A stretch of DNA of 64,000 nucleotides from Myxococcaceae bacterium (GCA_016793095.1 JAEUJQ010000060.1:62001-126000), one strand, 5' to 3'; positions 1-9,210 are shown, numbered from the stretch's first letter. Notes: generated by a model from the sequence alone, not told the origin. Translations and numbers: made by a program.

Positions 1-1593
1 CCAGGCGTAGTCTTTGAGCTCGGGCACCGAGGGCGCGAACGTCTTGAAGATCTCCCTCGACGAGCCGGCCTTGAGCTCGAGGCCCAGCTCTCGAGCGAGC
101 TCGACCGCGCCCTTCCACAGCGGCTGCGACTCGCCCTTGGGCGGGTACGCGCGTCGCACGCGCTGCACGAGCCCGCCTTCGTTCGTGAAGGTGCCCTCGT
201 CCTCGACGTGGCTGGTCGCGCCGATCACCAGGTTGGCGGCGGCCGTCACGGCGTTCTCGTTGGTGGCGAACACCGCGAAGTGCTCGACGCCCGAGAGGCG
301 CTTGACGAACTCGGCCTGGTCCTCGGGCACGTCGGCGCCGAACGCGACCAGGCTCTTCACCTCGCCCTTGTCGAGGGCCGCGCTGAGCGCCGAGAAGTCC
401 TTCAGCTCGACGCCGAAGCCCTTCGCGACCCACTCGAGGCCCTTCCGGTTGGGGTTCTTGTCCGCCTTCATGAGGAAGTCGTCGCCCACGCCCTTCGGCC
501 GCCCCGTGACGTAGACCGCCTTCACCTGCAGCGCGTCACGAGCGACCGCGAGCGCGCCCATGAGATCCTCGTTCGAGAACGTGGGCGAGAGGGCGACCGC
601 CACGCTGGCGCCCTTGAGCTTTGCGCCCAGGGCCTTGATGGCGTCGGCGAAGTGCGTCTCCTTCGCCTCGGCGCCCTTGCCAGAGAGGCACTGCTGCACG
701 CGCTTCTGGTTGAGCGCCTTGTACGAGAGCCGCCCCTGATCGCAGAGCCACGACTTGTTCACCGCCTCGTTCTCGCGCGGCCGGAAGCGGTAGGTGTCCT
801 GGCCCATGAAGTCGGCGAAGGTGTTGCAGCCCTGGGAGCAGCCGGTGCAGATGCTGGGCGCCGCCGAGAGGAACCAGGCACGCGCGCGGAAGCGGAAGTC
901 GCGGTTGAGCAGCGCGCCTACCGGGCAGATGTCGACGATGTTCGCCGAGTAGTTCGACTCGAGCTTGCCGTAGTGCGGAGCGACGTCGACGACCTCATGC
1001 GAGCCGCGGCCGAAGACGCCGAGCTGCGGAGCCTTCGCCACCTCTTCCATGAAGCGCACGCACCGGGTGCAGACGACGCAGCGCTCCTGATCGATGACGA
1101 CGAGGTCGTTGAGCACCTTGCGCTTGTTGCGGAGGATCTTCGTACCCTCGAGGCGCGAGGGCTTGAAGTCGTACCGCATGTAGTAGTCCTGCAGCTTGCA
1201 CTCGCCGGCCTGATCGCAGATCGAGCAGTCGACCGGGTGGTTCAGCAGCAGGAACTCCATCACCGACTTCTGCTGGGCCTTCACCTTGTCGGTGTTCGTC
1301 TTGACGACGAGACCCTCGGCGATCGCGTGCTGGCAGGAAGGGACCAGCTTGGGCGCGTTCGAGACCTCGACCAGGCACATGCGGCAGTTGGCCGCGATCG
1401 TCAGGCGCGGGTGGTAGCAGTAGTAGGGAATCTCGCTGCCGACCGACTTCGCGGCCTCGATCAGGTTGGTGCCCGGCTTCACGACGGCTTCTTTGCCGTC
1501 GATGGTGAGGGTCACCATGCCCGGGTTCTTCGGGGGCGGCGGGCCCGGCGGCGGCGCTGGCTTCGGGGCCTCGACCTTCTTGTCTTCGCTCAC
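1..1593 (-). CDS. nuoG: NADH-quinone oxidoreductase subunit G (3'-truncated by window edge)
   Basis: Iron-sulfur subunit of the peripheral arm of respiratory complex I, relaying electrons from the NADH module towards quinone. 531 codons are visible and the frame runs off the left edge, so the C-terminus is missing. The GTG start overlaps the nuoD stop (GTGA), which implies translational coupling. A proline-rich leader (about residues 8-24) precedes a [2Fe-2S] ferredoxin domain with Cys59, Cys70, Cys73 and Cys87. Then come the CSICDQAGEC segment, a CVVCTRC...CPVGA [4Fe-4S] region and a CTGCSQGC motif that opens the molybdopterin-oxidoreductase-like domain. The cluster order is that of NuoG and not of ferredoxin or formate dehydrogenase alone. 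The prolines before the ferredoxin domain are unusual for NuoG. Confidence 0.93.
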   Translation of the reverse strand, partial: MSEDKKVEAPKPAPPPGPPPPKNPGMVTLTIDGKEAVVKPGTNLIEAAKSVGSEIPYYCYHPRLTIAANCRMCLVEVSNAPKLVPSCQHAIAEGLVVKTNTDKVKAQQKSVMEFLLLNHPVDCSICDQAGECKLQDYYMRYDFKPSRLEGTKILRNKRKVLNDLVVIDQERCVVCTRCVRFMEEVAKAPQLGVFGRGSHEVVDVAPHYGKLESNYSANIVDICPVGALLNRDFRFRARAWFLSAAPSICTGCSQGCNTFADFMGQDTYRFRPRENEAVNKSWLCDQGRLSYKALNQKRVQQCLSGKGAEAKETHFADAIKALGAKLKGASVAVALSPTFSNEDLMGALAVARDALQVKAVYVTGRPKGVGDDFLMKADKNPNRKGLEWVAKGFGVELKDFSALSAALDKGEVKSLVAFGADVPEDQAEFVKRLSGVEHFAVFATNENAVTAAANLVIGATSHVEDEGTFTNEGGLVQRVRRAYPPKGESQPLWKGAVELARELGLELKAGSSREIFKTFAPSVPELKDYAW

Positions 1594-2819
1594 TGCTCGA
1601 CCTCCCCGCCGATCATGTTGATGGTGTCGAAGGTGGGGATGAGGTCTGCCAGCATCCGCCCTTCACACATCTTCGCCAGCCCGCTCAGGATCTGGAACCC
1701 CGGCGCGCGCACGTGGCACTTGTAGGGCCGGCCGGAGCCGTCGCTCCTCAAGTACCAGCCGAGCTCTCCGTTGGCGGCCTCGGTCGCGTGGTAGATCTCG
1801 CCCGGCGGCACCGGCACGCCTTCCATCACCAGCTTGAAGTGGGCGATCACGCCTTCGATGGTGCTGTAGACCTGCTCCTTGGGCGGCAGGGCGATGCGCC
1901 AGTCGTCGATCATCACCGGGCCCGCGGGCAGCTGCTTGAACGCCTGGCGGATCATCTTCAGCGACTGGTGGATCTCGAGGACGCGCAGGTAGTACCGATC
2001 GAAGTTGTCACCGTTGTGGCCGAGCGGCACCTCGAAGTCGAGTTGGTCGTAGGCCCAGTACGGCTTCGCCTTGCGCACGTCGTAGTTCACCCCGTTCGCG
2101 CGCAGGCACGGGCCGGTGAAGCCGAAGTCGAGCGCGTCGTCGGTGGTGATCACGCCGGTGCCGCGCATGCGATCGGTGAAGATGCGGTTGCGCGTGAGGA
2201 GCCGGTCGGTCTCGTCGAGCAGCTCCTCGATCTTGATCAGGCTCTTGAGCACTTTCTCGTCCCAGCCCGCGGGCAGATCGCGGTTGAGCCCGCCGATGCG
2301 GCCGTAGCTGGTGGTGAGCCGTGCGCCGGTCAGCTCGGCGACCCGGTCGGTGATCAGCTCGCGCGCCTCGATGGCGTAGAGGAAGGCCGAGAAGCCGCCG
2401 AGCTCGAGGCCCAAGGCGCCGATGGTGGTGAGGTGGCTCGCGATGCGGTGCAGCTCGGCGCCGATCACGCGGATGTACTTCGCGCGCTGGGGAATCTCGA
2501 GGCCGATCAGCGCCTCCACCGCGGTGAGGTAGCCGAAGTTGTTGGTGAGCGAGGCGACGTAGTCGAGCCGGTCCGTGTACGGGAGCACGTTCGTCCACGT
2601 GGTGTTCTCGCAGCTCTTCTGAAAGCCGCGGTGCAGGAACCCGATCTCGGGGTCCATCTTCACGATCGTCTCGCCGTCGAGCTCGATGCGCAGGCGCACC
2701 GTGCCGTGGGTCGCGGGGTGCGAGGGCCCGAGGTTCACCACCATGTTCCGCGTCTGCAGGTGGGCTTCGAGCTCGTCGTCGCCAGGGGTCGGGTCGTAGT
2801 GTTCGTCGAGGGAGGCCAT
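1590..2819 (-). CDS. nuoD: NADH-quinone oxidoreductase subunit D
   Basis: 49-kDa-type subunit of complex I that forms the quinone-binding pocket together with NuoB. The protein is 409 residues, normal for a stand-alone NuoD, and is not fused to NuoC. The family signature NLGPSHPATHG lies near residue 30, followed by the conserved GFLHRG motif and the helical core (ELHRIASHL, then the GPCLRANG segment). The C-terminus reads TFDTINMIGGEVEQ. This is the equivalent of the usual 'D-x-V-x-GEVDR' end but without the final Asp-Arg. It starts at an ATG 25 bp downstream of nuoC and its stop overlaps the nuoG start. It is the second gene of a nuoC-nuoD-nuoG operon on the minus strand. Confidence 0.95.
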   Translation of the reverse strand: MASLDEHYDPTPGDDELEAHLQTRNMVVNLGPSHPATHGTVRLRIELDGETIVKMDPEIGFLHRGFQKSCENTTWTNVLPYTDRLDYVASLTNNFGYLTAVEALIGLEIPQRAKYIRVIGAELHRIASHLTTIGALGLELGGFSAFLYAIEARELITDRVAELTGARLTTSYGRIGGLNRDLPAGWDEKVLKSLIKIEELLDETDRLLTRNRIFTDRMRGTGVITTDDALDFGFTGPCLRANGVNYDVRKAKPYWAYDQLDFEVPLGHNGDNFDRYYLRVLEIHQSLKMIRQAFKQLPAGPVMIDDWRIALPPKEQVYSTIEGVIAHFKLVMEGVPVPPGEIYHATEAANGELGWYLRSDGSGRPYKCHVRAPGFQILSGLAKMCEGRMLADLIPTFDTINMIGGEVEQ

Positions 2820-2844
2820 GGAAGTCTCGTGAAGGAGGCGCCAG

Positions 2845-3378
2845 TCAGTCGGCGACGCCGTTGGTGCCGGGGCCGCGGAAGATGTCCTTGAGGGGCCGCT
2901 CGGGGATGAGGCCCTGCCGGCCGCGCAGCGGGTAGTCCTTGCGCAGCGCGTGGCCCTTGAACGCCTCGTACATGAGCATGCGGCGCAGATCGCCGTGGCC
3001 CTTGAACGTCACTCCGTAGAAGTCCCAGACGAAGCGCTCACCCCAGTTCGCGCCCTGGTACACCGCGCGGATCGAGTGCACCTCGTCGCCCTCGTTCACC
3101 CGCACCTTGAGGCGCGCCAGCTCGTTCCGCTCGACGTTGCGCAGGAAGTAGAGGACCTCGAAGCGCGGCTCCTGCTCCTCGGGCGGCAGGTGCAGGCGGT
3201 CGACCGCGTCCATCGAGATGAAGAGGCGAAAGCCGAGGCGCTCCTTCAGCAGGCGCGCGACGTGGGGGATCTGCTCTGGCTTGATCACGCCCCAGGCGTC
3301 GCCGTGGCGATCGACGTATCGCTCGACGAGGGCCTCGGGCAGCTGGTGCTGAATCTGGTCCAGCGCGAAGGTGCTCAC
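2845..3378 (-). CDS. nuoC: NADH-quinone oxidoreductase subunit C
   Basis: 30-kDa-type subunit of complex I, a structural partner of NuoD in the hydrophilic arm. 177 residues, starting at GTG (first residues MSTFALDQ). The family signature near the C-terminus is present: ERFVWDFYGVTFKGHGDLRR corresponds to the usual 'ERE-x-DM-F-G-x-F-x-GHPDLRRIL', followed by the expected LRKDYPLRG. It heads the visible nuoC-D-G group. The upstream neighbour on the same strand is fhs, 111 bp away, not nuoB or nuoA as in canonical nuo operons. The remaining subunits are therefore either beyond the left edge or elsewhere in the genome. Confidence 0.93.
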   Translation of the reverse strand: MSTFALDQIQHQLPEALVERYVDRHGDAWGVIKPEQIPHVARLLKERLGFRLFISMDAVDRLHLPPEEQEPRFEVLYFLRNVERNELARLKVRVNEGDEVHSIRAVYQGANWGERFVWDFYGVTFKGHGDLRRMLMYEAFKGHALRKDYPLRGRQGLIPERPLKDIFRGPGTNGVAD

Positions 3379-3489
3379 GTGTTGACGCTCCGGGCGGGGC
3401 TGCGTGGAACGCGAGCGTGTATAGGGACGCGCCCCCCGCGGGTCAACGTGAAATCCTTCGATGAAACCAGCGCTTAGCGAAGGCTCGAG

Positions 3490-5100
3490 CTACTGGACCC
3501 CGGTGACTTCCCCATCCTCGCGCAGGTCGAGGTTGAAGGCGGCCGGCACCTTCGGCAGGCCGGGCATCGTGAGGATCTCGCCGGTGAGGGCGAGGAGGAA
3601 GCCGGCTCCGGCAGAGGCGCGGACGTTGCGGACGGTGATCGTGAAGCCCTCGGGCGCGCCCTGCTTCGAGGGGTCGTCGGAGAAGGAGAGGTGCGTCTTC
3701 GCCATGCAGACCGGCAGGCCGCCGAGGCCCCAGCCGTCGAGGCGCGCGAGATCCTTCTTCGCGTCGGCGGTGAGCTCGACGTCCTTCGCGCCGTAGACGG
3801 TCTTCGCGATCGCGCGAACCTTGTCCTCGAAGGGCGCGGAGTCAGGGTAGGTGAACTGCGGCTTCGGCGCGGGGCCCGAGAGCGCCTCCATGACCATTCC
3901 GGCGAGGGTCTCGGAGCCGCTGCCGCCCTTCAGGTAGCCCTCGTTGCGCGCGACCTTCACGCCTTCGCCGCGGGCGTACTTCTCGATGAGGGCGAGTTCT
4001 TCTTCGGTGTCACTGGCGAACACGTTGAGGGCCACCACCGGCGTCAACCCGAAGCTCTTGATCGCGCGAATGTGGCGGCCGAGGTTGGCGCAGCCCTTCT
4101 CGAGGCTGGGGAGGCCCGGCTGATCGCCGCCGTGGAAGCGCAGCGCGCGGGCGGTCGCGACCAGCACCACCGCGTGCGGCCACAGCCCCGACATGCGGCA
4201 CTTCAGATCGAGGAACTTCTCGCCGCCGAGATCGAACGCGAAGCCGGCCTCGGTGACCACCACGTCCGCGAGGGAGAGCGCCGCGCGGGTCGCCATCACC
4301 GAGTTGCAGCCATGGGCGATGTTCGCGAACGGGCCGCCGTGCACCAGCGCCGGCACGCCCTCGGTGGTCTGCGCGAGGTTGGGCAGCAGCGCGTCGCCCA
4401 GGAGCGCCGCCATCGAGCCCTGCGCGTTCAGATCGCCCGCGGTGATGGGCTTGCCGTCCGATCCCACTCCGACGATCAGCCGCGCCAGGCGCTTCTTCAG
4501 ATCGGCGACGCCGTCCGACAGGCAGAGGGTCGCCATCACCTCGGAGGCGGCGGTGATGTCGAACCCGTCCTCGCGCGGCACGCCGTTCGCCGTCCCGCCG
4601 AGGCCGATGACGGTGTTGCGCAGGAAGCGGTCGTTCATGTCGATGCAGCGCTTCCACGTCACCTGCTTGAAGCGCTTCTGATCGAAGTTGATCGCGTTGT
4701 CGACGAGGGCCGCGAGCAGGTTGTTGGCGGCGGTGATCGCGTGCAGATCGCCGGTGCAGTGCAGGTTGATGCGCGCGCTCGGCTCGAGGGTGGCCTTGCC
4801 GCCGCCGGTGCCCCCGCCCTTGGCGCCGAAGACGGGACCCAGCGAGGGCTCACGGAGCGCGGCCATCGCCTTGACGTTCTTCCGCACGAGCCCCTGGACG
4901 AGGCCGATGGTGGTGGTCGTCTTGCCCTCGCCGTACTTCGTCGGCGTCATGGCCGAGACCAGCACGAGCTTGCCGCGGCTCTGCTTCTCCCGGAGGCGCG
5001 CCATCGTCTTCCACGACAGCTTGGCGAGGTGCGGGCCGTGGAACAGCAGATCATCGGTAGTGAGATCGAGCTTCTTCGCGACGTCGGCGATGGGGAGCAT
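3490..5100 (-). CDS. fhs: Formate-tetrahydrofolate ligase
   Basis: Cytosolic enzyme that condenses formate with tetrahydrofolate at the cost of ATP to make 10-formyl-THF, feeding one-carbon metabolism. 536 residues, close to the usual length of about 555. The ATP-binding loop TPTKYGEGKTTTTIGL lies at about residues 52-67, preceded by the N-terminal LDLTTDDLLFHGPHLAKL-type segment. The folate/formate region REPSLGPVFGAKGGGTGGGK and the GFAFDLGGEKF motif are intact. The gene is transcribed divergently from the CAP lipoprotein, with 121 bp between the starts. Its stop is 111 bp upstream of nuoC on the same strand, and no clear terminator was seen between them. Confidence 0.95.
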   Translation of the reverse strand: MLPIADVAKKLDLTTDDLLFHGPHLAKLSWKTMARLREKQSRGKLVLVSAMTPTKYGEGKTTTTIGLVQGLVRKNVKAMAALREPSLGPVFGAKGGGTGGGKATLEPSARINLHCTGDLHAITAANNLLAALVDNAINFDQKRFKQVTWKRCIDMNDRFLRNTVIGLGGTANGVPREDGFDITAASEVMATLCLSDGVADLKKRLARLIVGVGSDGKPITAGDLNAQGSMAALLGDALLPNLAQTTEGVPALVHGGPFANIAHGCNSVMATRAALSLADVVVTEAGFAFDLGGEKFLDLKCRMSGLWPHAVVLVATARALRFHGGDQPGLPSLEKGCANLGRHIRAIKSFGLTPVVALNVFASDTEEELALIEKYARGEGVKVARNEGYLKGGSGSETLAGMVMEALSGPAPKPQFTYPDSAPFEDKVRAIAKTVYGAKDVELTADAKKDLARLDGWGLGGLPVCMAKTHLSFSDDPSKQGAPEGFTITVRNVRASAGAGFLLALTGEILTMPGLPKVPAAFNLDLREDGEVTGVQ

Positions 5101-5221
5101 GGCGGCTTCAAAGGGTCAGCGGGCCCGGACGTCAACAGCGACTGCCAGGGCCGGGTGACACACCGCTTCCCAGATTCCGAGAAGGACAAACCGGAAAACC
5201 CGGACGTCCGATGACTCCCAC

Positions 5222-6448
5222 ATGATGCGGGCAGGGTGGGTCGTCCTCGTGATGGTGTGCGCCGGTTGCCTCGGCGTTGCCGAGGGCTCCATCGACGAGG
5301 GGTCGGTCGGCGGCGGTCAACCGTCGGGAGGCCTCGCGGGCGCGGGTGGTGGGAGCGTGGCGGGTGGCGTGGCCGGCGGCGGGTCGGCAGGCGGGAGTGG
5401 AGGCGGGAGCGGAGGCGGGAGGGCTGGTGGAGCGGCTGGCGGCGCCGCACCTGGCGGGGGCACCGGCGGCGGCACGGTCGACGCCGGCCTCACCGACCCC
5501 TGCGCGGCAGTGCGCTGCGGTGCGAACTCGACGTGTCAATTGAACCCGGTGCGCTGCGAGTGCAACCCGGGCTTCGCGAGCGACGGCGGCACCTGTCTTC
5601 CCGGCGATCCCGGCGTTCCAGCCTTGCGCAGCCAGGCGCAGGTCTGCGCGGCCTTCACCGAGGGCTACCGCAGCCGCGTGACGGGCATGGACTTCATCCC
5701 GGGCGCAGGGATGTGCGACGTGGGGACGCTGACGAGACCTGCCATCGACGACGCGCTCGCCCGGCTCAACTTCCATCGGTGGCTGGCGGGGCTGGGACCG
5801 GTGCGCGACAACGCCGGGCAGAACACGGCCGCGCAGGCGTGCAGCGTCGTCTCTGCCTGGAACCCGGCCGGCCCGGCGGCCCATTTCCCGCCACCGACCT
5901 CCACCTGCTACTCCGCCGCGGGCGCGGGCGGCGCAGGCTCGAGCAACATCGCGTGGGGGAGCGCGAACGCCGCCGACGCGATCGATCAATGGATGATCGA
6001 TTGGGGGAACGAGACGACCTTCGGGCATCGGCGCTGGTTTCTCTACCCGTCGCTCGACGACGTCGGCATCGGCTTCTACCGGGGCGGGAACAACTACGGT
6101 TCGGCCTCGTGCTCGGCGGTCTTCGGCGCCGGGAACCCTGGCCCCAACCCGGCCTGGTTCTCCTTCCCACCTGCAGGCTTCTCCCCGATCTCCATCGCGC
6201 GGTGGACCTGGTCCGTTCACGGCGACATTCCGCAGTCCGCGCCCACCGCGACGGTGACCCGCCTCTCCGACAACGCGGTGCTCCCGGTGCGGGTGGAGGT
6301 CATGCAGGGCGGCTATGGCCGGCTCGCCGCCGTCACGCTCGTCCGCATGGGGTGGGATCCGGTCGCTGGCCAGACGTACCGCGTGGTGCTGGAAGGTTCG
6401 TCTGGCCCGCGCCGCGAGTGGGAGGTCAAGCCGCTGATGTGCCCATAG
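5222..6448 (+). CDS. Lipoprotein with Gly-rich linker, EGF-like module and CAP/SCP domain
   Basis: 408 residues. The N-terminus is a lipoprotein signal (hydrophobic VVLVMVCAGC, lipobox Cys at about 17). A Gly/Ala/Ser-rich linker runs to about residue 85. Next is a compact six-Cys EGF-like segment (CAAVRCGANSTCQ...CECNPGF...GGTC) at about 95-125. The remainder resembles the CAP/SCP-like fold: LNFHRWLAGLGPV opens it, with a WMIDWGNETTFGHRRWFLYP region near residue 260. It is therefore probably displayed at the cell surface. CAP proteins have varied roles (lipid binding, adhesion, proteolysis in some), so the precise activity cannot be stated. A second Gly-rich lipoprotein follows 80 bp downstream on the same strand. 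Confidence 0.8.
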   Translation: MMRAGWVVLVMVCAGCLGVAEGSIDEGSVGGGQPSGGLAGAGGGSVAGGVAGGGSAGGSGGGSGGGRAGGAAGGAAPGGGTGGGTVDAGLTDPCAAVRCGANSTCQLNPVRCECNPGFASDGGTCLPGDPGVPALRSQAQVCAAFTEGYRSRVTGMDFIPGAGMCDVGTLTRPAIDDALARLNFHRWLAGLGPVRDNAGQNTAAQACSVVSAWNPAGPAAHFPPPTSTCYSAAGAGGAGSSNIAWGSANAADAIDQWMIDWGNETTFGHRRWFLYPSLDDVGIGFYRGGNNYGSASCSAVFGAGNPGPNPAWFSFPPAGFSPISIARWTWSVHGDIPQSAPTATVTRLSDNAVLPVRVEVMQGGYGRLAAVTLVRMGWDPVAGQTYRVVLEGSSGPRREWEVKPLMCP

Positions 6449-6528
6449 GTGTGAGGAGCCTGACCGGAATCTCCCGATGCCGAAGGCAGAAGGTAGAGTG
6501 CCTCGCCGGTCACCTCGGGAGAGTCTGC

Positions 6529-8346
6529 ATGCATCGGTTCGCGCGTTCCTGTCTCGTCATCGTCTTCGTCGCTGGGTGTCAGTGTGGCGGACCAGTGCCA
6601 GACCCCGATGGCGGCGCAGGCGGAGGAGACGTCGGCGGAGGCGCTGCCGGCGGGGCGATCGGCGGAGGGACAGCCGGCGGAGCCACGGGCGGAGGCTCAG
6701 CAGGTGGAGGCTCAGCAGGTGGGGGCTCAGCAGGTGGGGGCTCAGCAGGTGGAGGGACCGCCGGCGGAACGGCAGGCGGGACAGCCGGTGGAGCGGTCGC
6801 CGGCGGCACCGGTGGTTCGGGCGGCGGCAACACGCTTGCCGACGGTGGCGTCTGCACCGCTGCCGGGCAGCCCTGCGACGGCATGTCGACGTGCTGCGCC
6901 GGAGGCACCTGCGTCAACGGCCTGTGCCGCGCGCCGATGTTCTGCTCCCAGCCCGGGGTCGCGTGCACCTCACCCACCGAGTGCTGCTCGGGCCGTTGCT
7001 CGGGCAACGTCTGTGCGTCGGCGACGTGCTCGGCGACCGGCTCGACCTGCACGACCGGCGCTGATTGCTGCACTGGCCTCTGCAACGGCATCTGCCAGGC
7101 ACTGCCCGGCGGTTCCTGCGGCGTGGCAGGCGACTCGTGCGACGCCGGCACGGGCTGCTGCTCCTCGCTCTGCCGGAGCGGCCGCTGCGAGCGCGCCTAC
7201 TCCTGCCAGCCCAACGGCGACGTCTGTCGCGCCGACTCTGAGTGCTGTGGCCTGCGCTGCTCCGCCAACAATGACGGCGGGGTCGGCCGCTGCCAGTTCA
7301 TCACCGGCGGCGGGGGCGGAAGCTGCCTGCAAGAAGGGAATCCCTGCAGCGGAGGCTCGACGTGCTGCTCGCGGACCTGCTTCGACCCCGGCACCGGCGC
7401 CACCGTCTGCCTGCCCGCGGGTGGCTGCCGGCTCACCGGCACCTGGTGCTCGAACCCCAACGAGTGCTGTGGCGGCGGGGTCAACCCGAACGGGAGTGTC
7501 CAGTGCACGAACGGCCGCTGCGACAACGGCCAGATGTGCAACGGCGTCGGCAACATCTGCGGTCGCGCGAACCTGCCCGACGGCGGCTCCGTCATGATCA
7601 ACGCCTCGATGAACTGCTGCGGCGGAGACGACGCGTGCAAGCTCGATCGCTCGGGCATTCCCCGGTGCTTCGGTGGCCCGGCGCCTGACGCTGGCTCATG
7701 TCCCAGCGGCTACACCGGCCAGGCGCCGTGCTGCATCTCGACGGGCAACGTCTGCCAGTTCCGCGATCAGTGCTGCAACGGCCAGCTCTGTCTGCCCGGT
7801 GACGGCGGCGTGCTGCGCTGCCAGGGGCTCTCGTGCCTCGGCGCTGGCGCGGCGTGCACCACCGACGGCGGCACCGCGGCCTGCTGCGCGGGCACCGAGT
7901 GCATCCAGGGCGCGTGCCGGCCGCCGCCACCGCCTCCCATCGACGCGGGCGTGGTTGACGCGGGTGTGCTGCCCGACGGCGGCGTGGTGGTCGTGGACGC
8001 GGGCGTGGTGGACGCGGGCGTGTTGTGCACCGCGAACGGCGGCTCCTGCCAGTTCTCGGTGCAGTGCTGCTCGATGACCTGCACCAACGGCACCTGCGGG
8101 CCGGCCATCGTCTGCCAGCCCATCGGCGGCGCCTGCCGCGCGGCCTCCGACTGCTGCGCGGGGACGACGTGTCAGATCCCCGCCGGCCAGCAGACCGGCA
8201 CCTGTTCGGCGTCCACCTGTGTGCAGCAGGGCCAGACGTGCACCGCCGGTGGCCTCTCGTGCTGCTCGAACCTCTCCTGCGTCGATCAGAACTTCCTGCC
8301 GTGCTCCGGAATGGGCTCGTGCAGCTGCCGCTTCGGCATTCAGTGA
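6529..8346 (+). CDS. Lipoprotein with about 13 tandem knottin-like (C-C-CC-C-C) modules
   Basis: 605 residues from the ATG at 6529. The open frame continues further upstream but that part is antisense-like shadow, and the chosen start gives a clear lipoprotein signal ending VFVAGC. Residues about 25-95 are a GGGSAGG-type linker that includes four near-identical 15-bp repeats. The rest is about 13 modules, each with six cysteines spaced C-x6-C-x5-CC-x4-C-x4-C with small variations (for example CTAAGQPCDGMSTCCAGGTC). This is the cysteine framework of inhibitor cystine knots such as omega-conotoxins. A proline/aspartate-rich spacer (PPPPPPIDAGVVDAG) separates modules 10 and 11. No catalytic domain is visible. 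A surface structural, adhesive or inhibitory role is inference. Confidence 0.8.
   Translation: MHRFARSCLVIVFVAGCQCGGPVPDPDGGAGGGDVGGGAAGGAIGGGTAGGATGGGSAGGGSAGGGSAGGGSAGGGTAGGTAGGTAGGAVAGGTGGSGGGNTLADGGVCTAAGQPCDGMSTCCAGGTCVNGLCRAPMFCSQPGVACTSPTECCSGRCSGNVCASATCSATGSTCTTGADCCTGLCNGICQALPGGSCGVAGDSCDAGTGCCSSLCRSGRCERAYSCQPNGDVCRADSECCGLRCSANNDGGVGRCQFITGGGGGSCLQEGNPCSGGSTCCSRTCFDPGTGATVCLPAGGCRLTGTWCSNPNECCGGGVNPNGSVQCTNGRCDNGQMCNGVGNICGRANLPDGGSVMINASMNCCGGDDACKLDRSGIPRCFGGPAPDAGSCPSGYTGQAPCCISTGNVCQFRDQCCNGQLCLPGDGGVLRCQGLSCLGAGAACTTDGGTAACCAGTECIQGACRPPPPPPIDAGVVDAGVLPDGGVVVVDAGVVDAGVLCTANGGSCQFSVQCCSMTCTNGTCGPAIVCQPIGGACRAASDCCAGTTCQIPAGQQTGTCSASTCVQQGQTCTAGGLSCCSNLSCVDQNFLPCSGMGSCSCRFGIQ
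6700..6755 (+). repeat. Tandem 15-bp repeat (GGGSA codons) in lipoprotein linker
   Basis: Four consecutive near-identical copies of a 15-bp unit of the type ggtggrggctcagca encode GGGSA repeats in the N-terminal linker of the knottin-like lipoprotein. The in-frame repeat keeps the reading frame whatever the copy number. Confidence 0.75.
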
Positions 8347-8379
8347 CTTCCGGCGGGGAGGGGCGGTAGAGGGGCGGCG

Positions 8380-9210
8380 ATGGCCGAGTCGCTCACGCCC
8401 CTCATCCAGACGCTGCACGACAGCGTGATGCTGCTGGCCCCGGGCGGGTGGACGGCGGTCGAACTCAAGTTCGCGAGGACGACGAACGGCCTCAAGCTGA
8501 CCGAGCTGGAGACCCGCGGGGAGGGCGCCACGGCCCCCGGGCCCCGGCCCGAGCTGCACATCGATCCACGCGCCGAGGCGCAGCGGCTGTCCGAAGGCGT
8601 CACCGAGCTGATGGAGCACCTCGGGGGCCGCTGGTCGCCCGGCTCCATCCTCGTCAAGCGCACGCCCGAGCTCGCCGACTGGACGCTCTTGAAGGACGAT
8701 CGCTCGCAGGCCTGGTTCACGAGGCTGTCGAAGGACCAGCTCGACGCGCTGCTGATGACCGACGCGCTGTTCGCGATGATCCGCGGGGCCGAGAAGGCCT
8801 TCCACGACCTGCAGCTCGCGCTCGAGGCCAGGCTGCGCCGCACCACCGGCTTCGCCTTCGACGCCGCGGCGGGGGTGCTGACGCTCGACCAGGCAGAGGG
8901 ACCGCCGCTGCGCGCGCCGGTGCAGGTGATCGGCCAGTACTTCCCCGACGCCTTCACCTGGGCCTGGGGCTGGGCCTTCGAGCAACAGAACCCGCAGACG
9001 GTGGAAAGAGTGCGCCGCGTCTGTGCGCCCGACGTCGCGCAACCGGGCATGTCGGCGCTGTGGCGGCCGCAGTTTCACTGCGACGAGGGCTTCGCCTGGG
9101 CCATCGCGGGGGCCATCGTCGTCGGCGTCGGCGCACGTGGTGTGTTCCGCGCCGAGCTGCCTGACGGCGGCGACGTCGTCTTCTTCGCGCTGATGGCCGA
9201 CCCTGCCTGA
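8380..9210 (+). CDS. Conserved hypothetical protein
   Basis: 276 residues, ATG start preceded by a purine-rich stretch. I do not recognise the family. There is no signal peptide and no membrane segment, so it is probably cytoplasmic. The N-terminal half ([20 protein letters not shown], then an [11 protein letters not shown] segment) and the C-terminal half (a [14 protein letters not shown] segment, later an [20 protein letters not shown] segment) look like a folded globular protein rich in Trp and Phe, resembling the small 'DUF' proteins that accompany immunity or surface proteins. It lies 33 bp after the knottin-like lipoprotein and 74 bp before ndk on the same strand. Codon usage is typical of the window. 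Confidence 0.75.
   Translation: MAESLTPLIQTLHDSVMLLAPGGWTAVELKFARTTNGLKLTELETRGEGATAPGPRPELHIDPRAEAQRLSEGVTELMEHLGGRWSPGSILVKRTPELADWTLLKDDRSQAWFTRLSKDQLDALLMTDALFAMIRGAEKAFHDLQLALEARLRRTTGFAFDAAAGVLTLDQAEGPPLRAPVQVIGQYFPDAFTWAWGWAFEQQNPQTVERVRRVCAPDVAQPGMSALWRPQFHCDEGFAWAIAGAIVVGVGARGVFRAELPDGGDVVFFALMADPA

Noticed and set aside
208-1725. Long plus-strand open frame opposite nuoG/nuoD
   Set aside because: Antisense shadow of two convincing minus-strand complex I genes; high GC makes long empty frames common.
5236-6528. Upstream extension of the knottin-like lipoprotein frame
   Set aside because: The extension overlaps the CAP lipoprotein in another frame and is Arg-rich; the lipoprotein signal begins at 6529.
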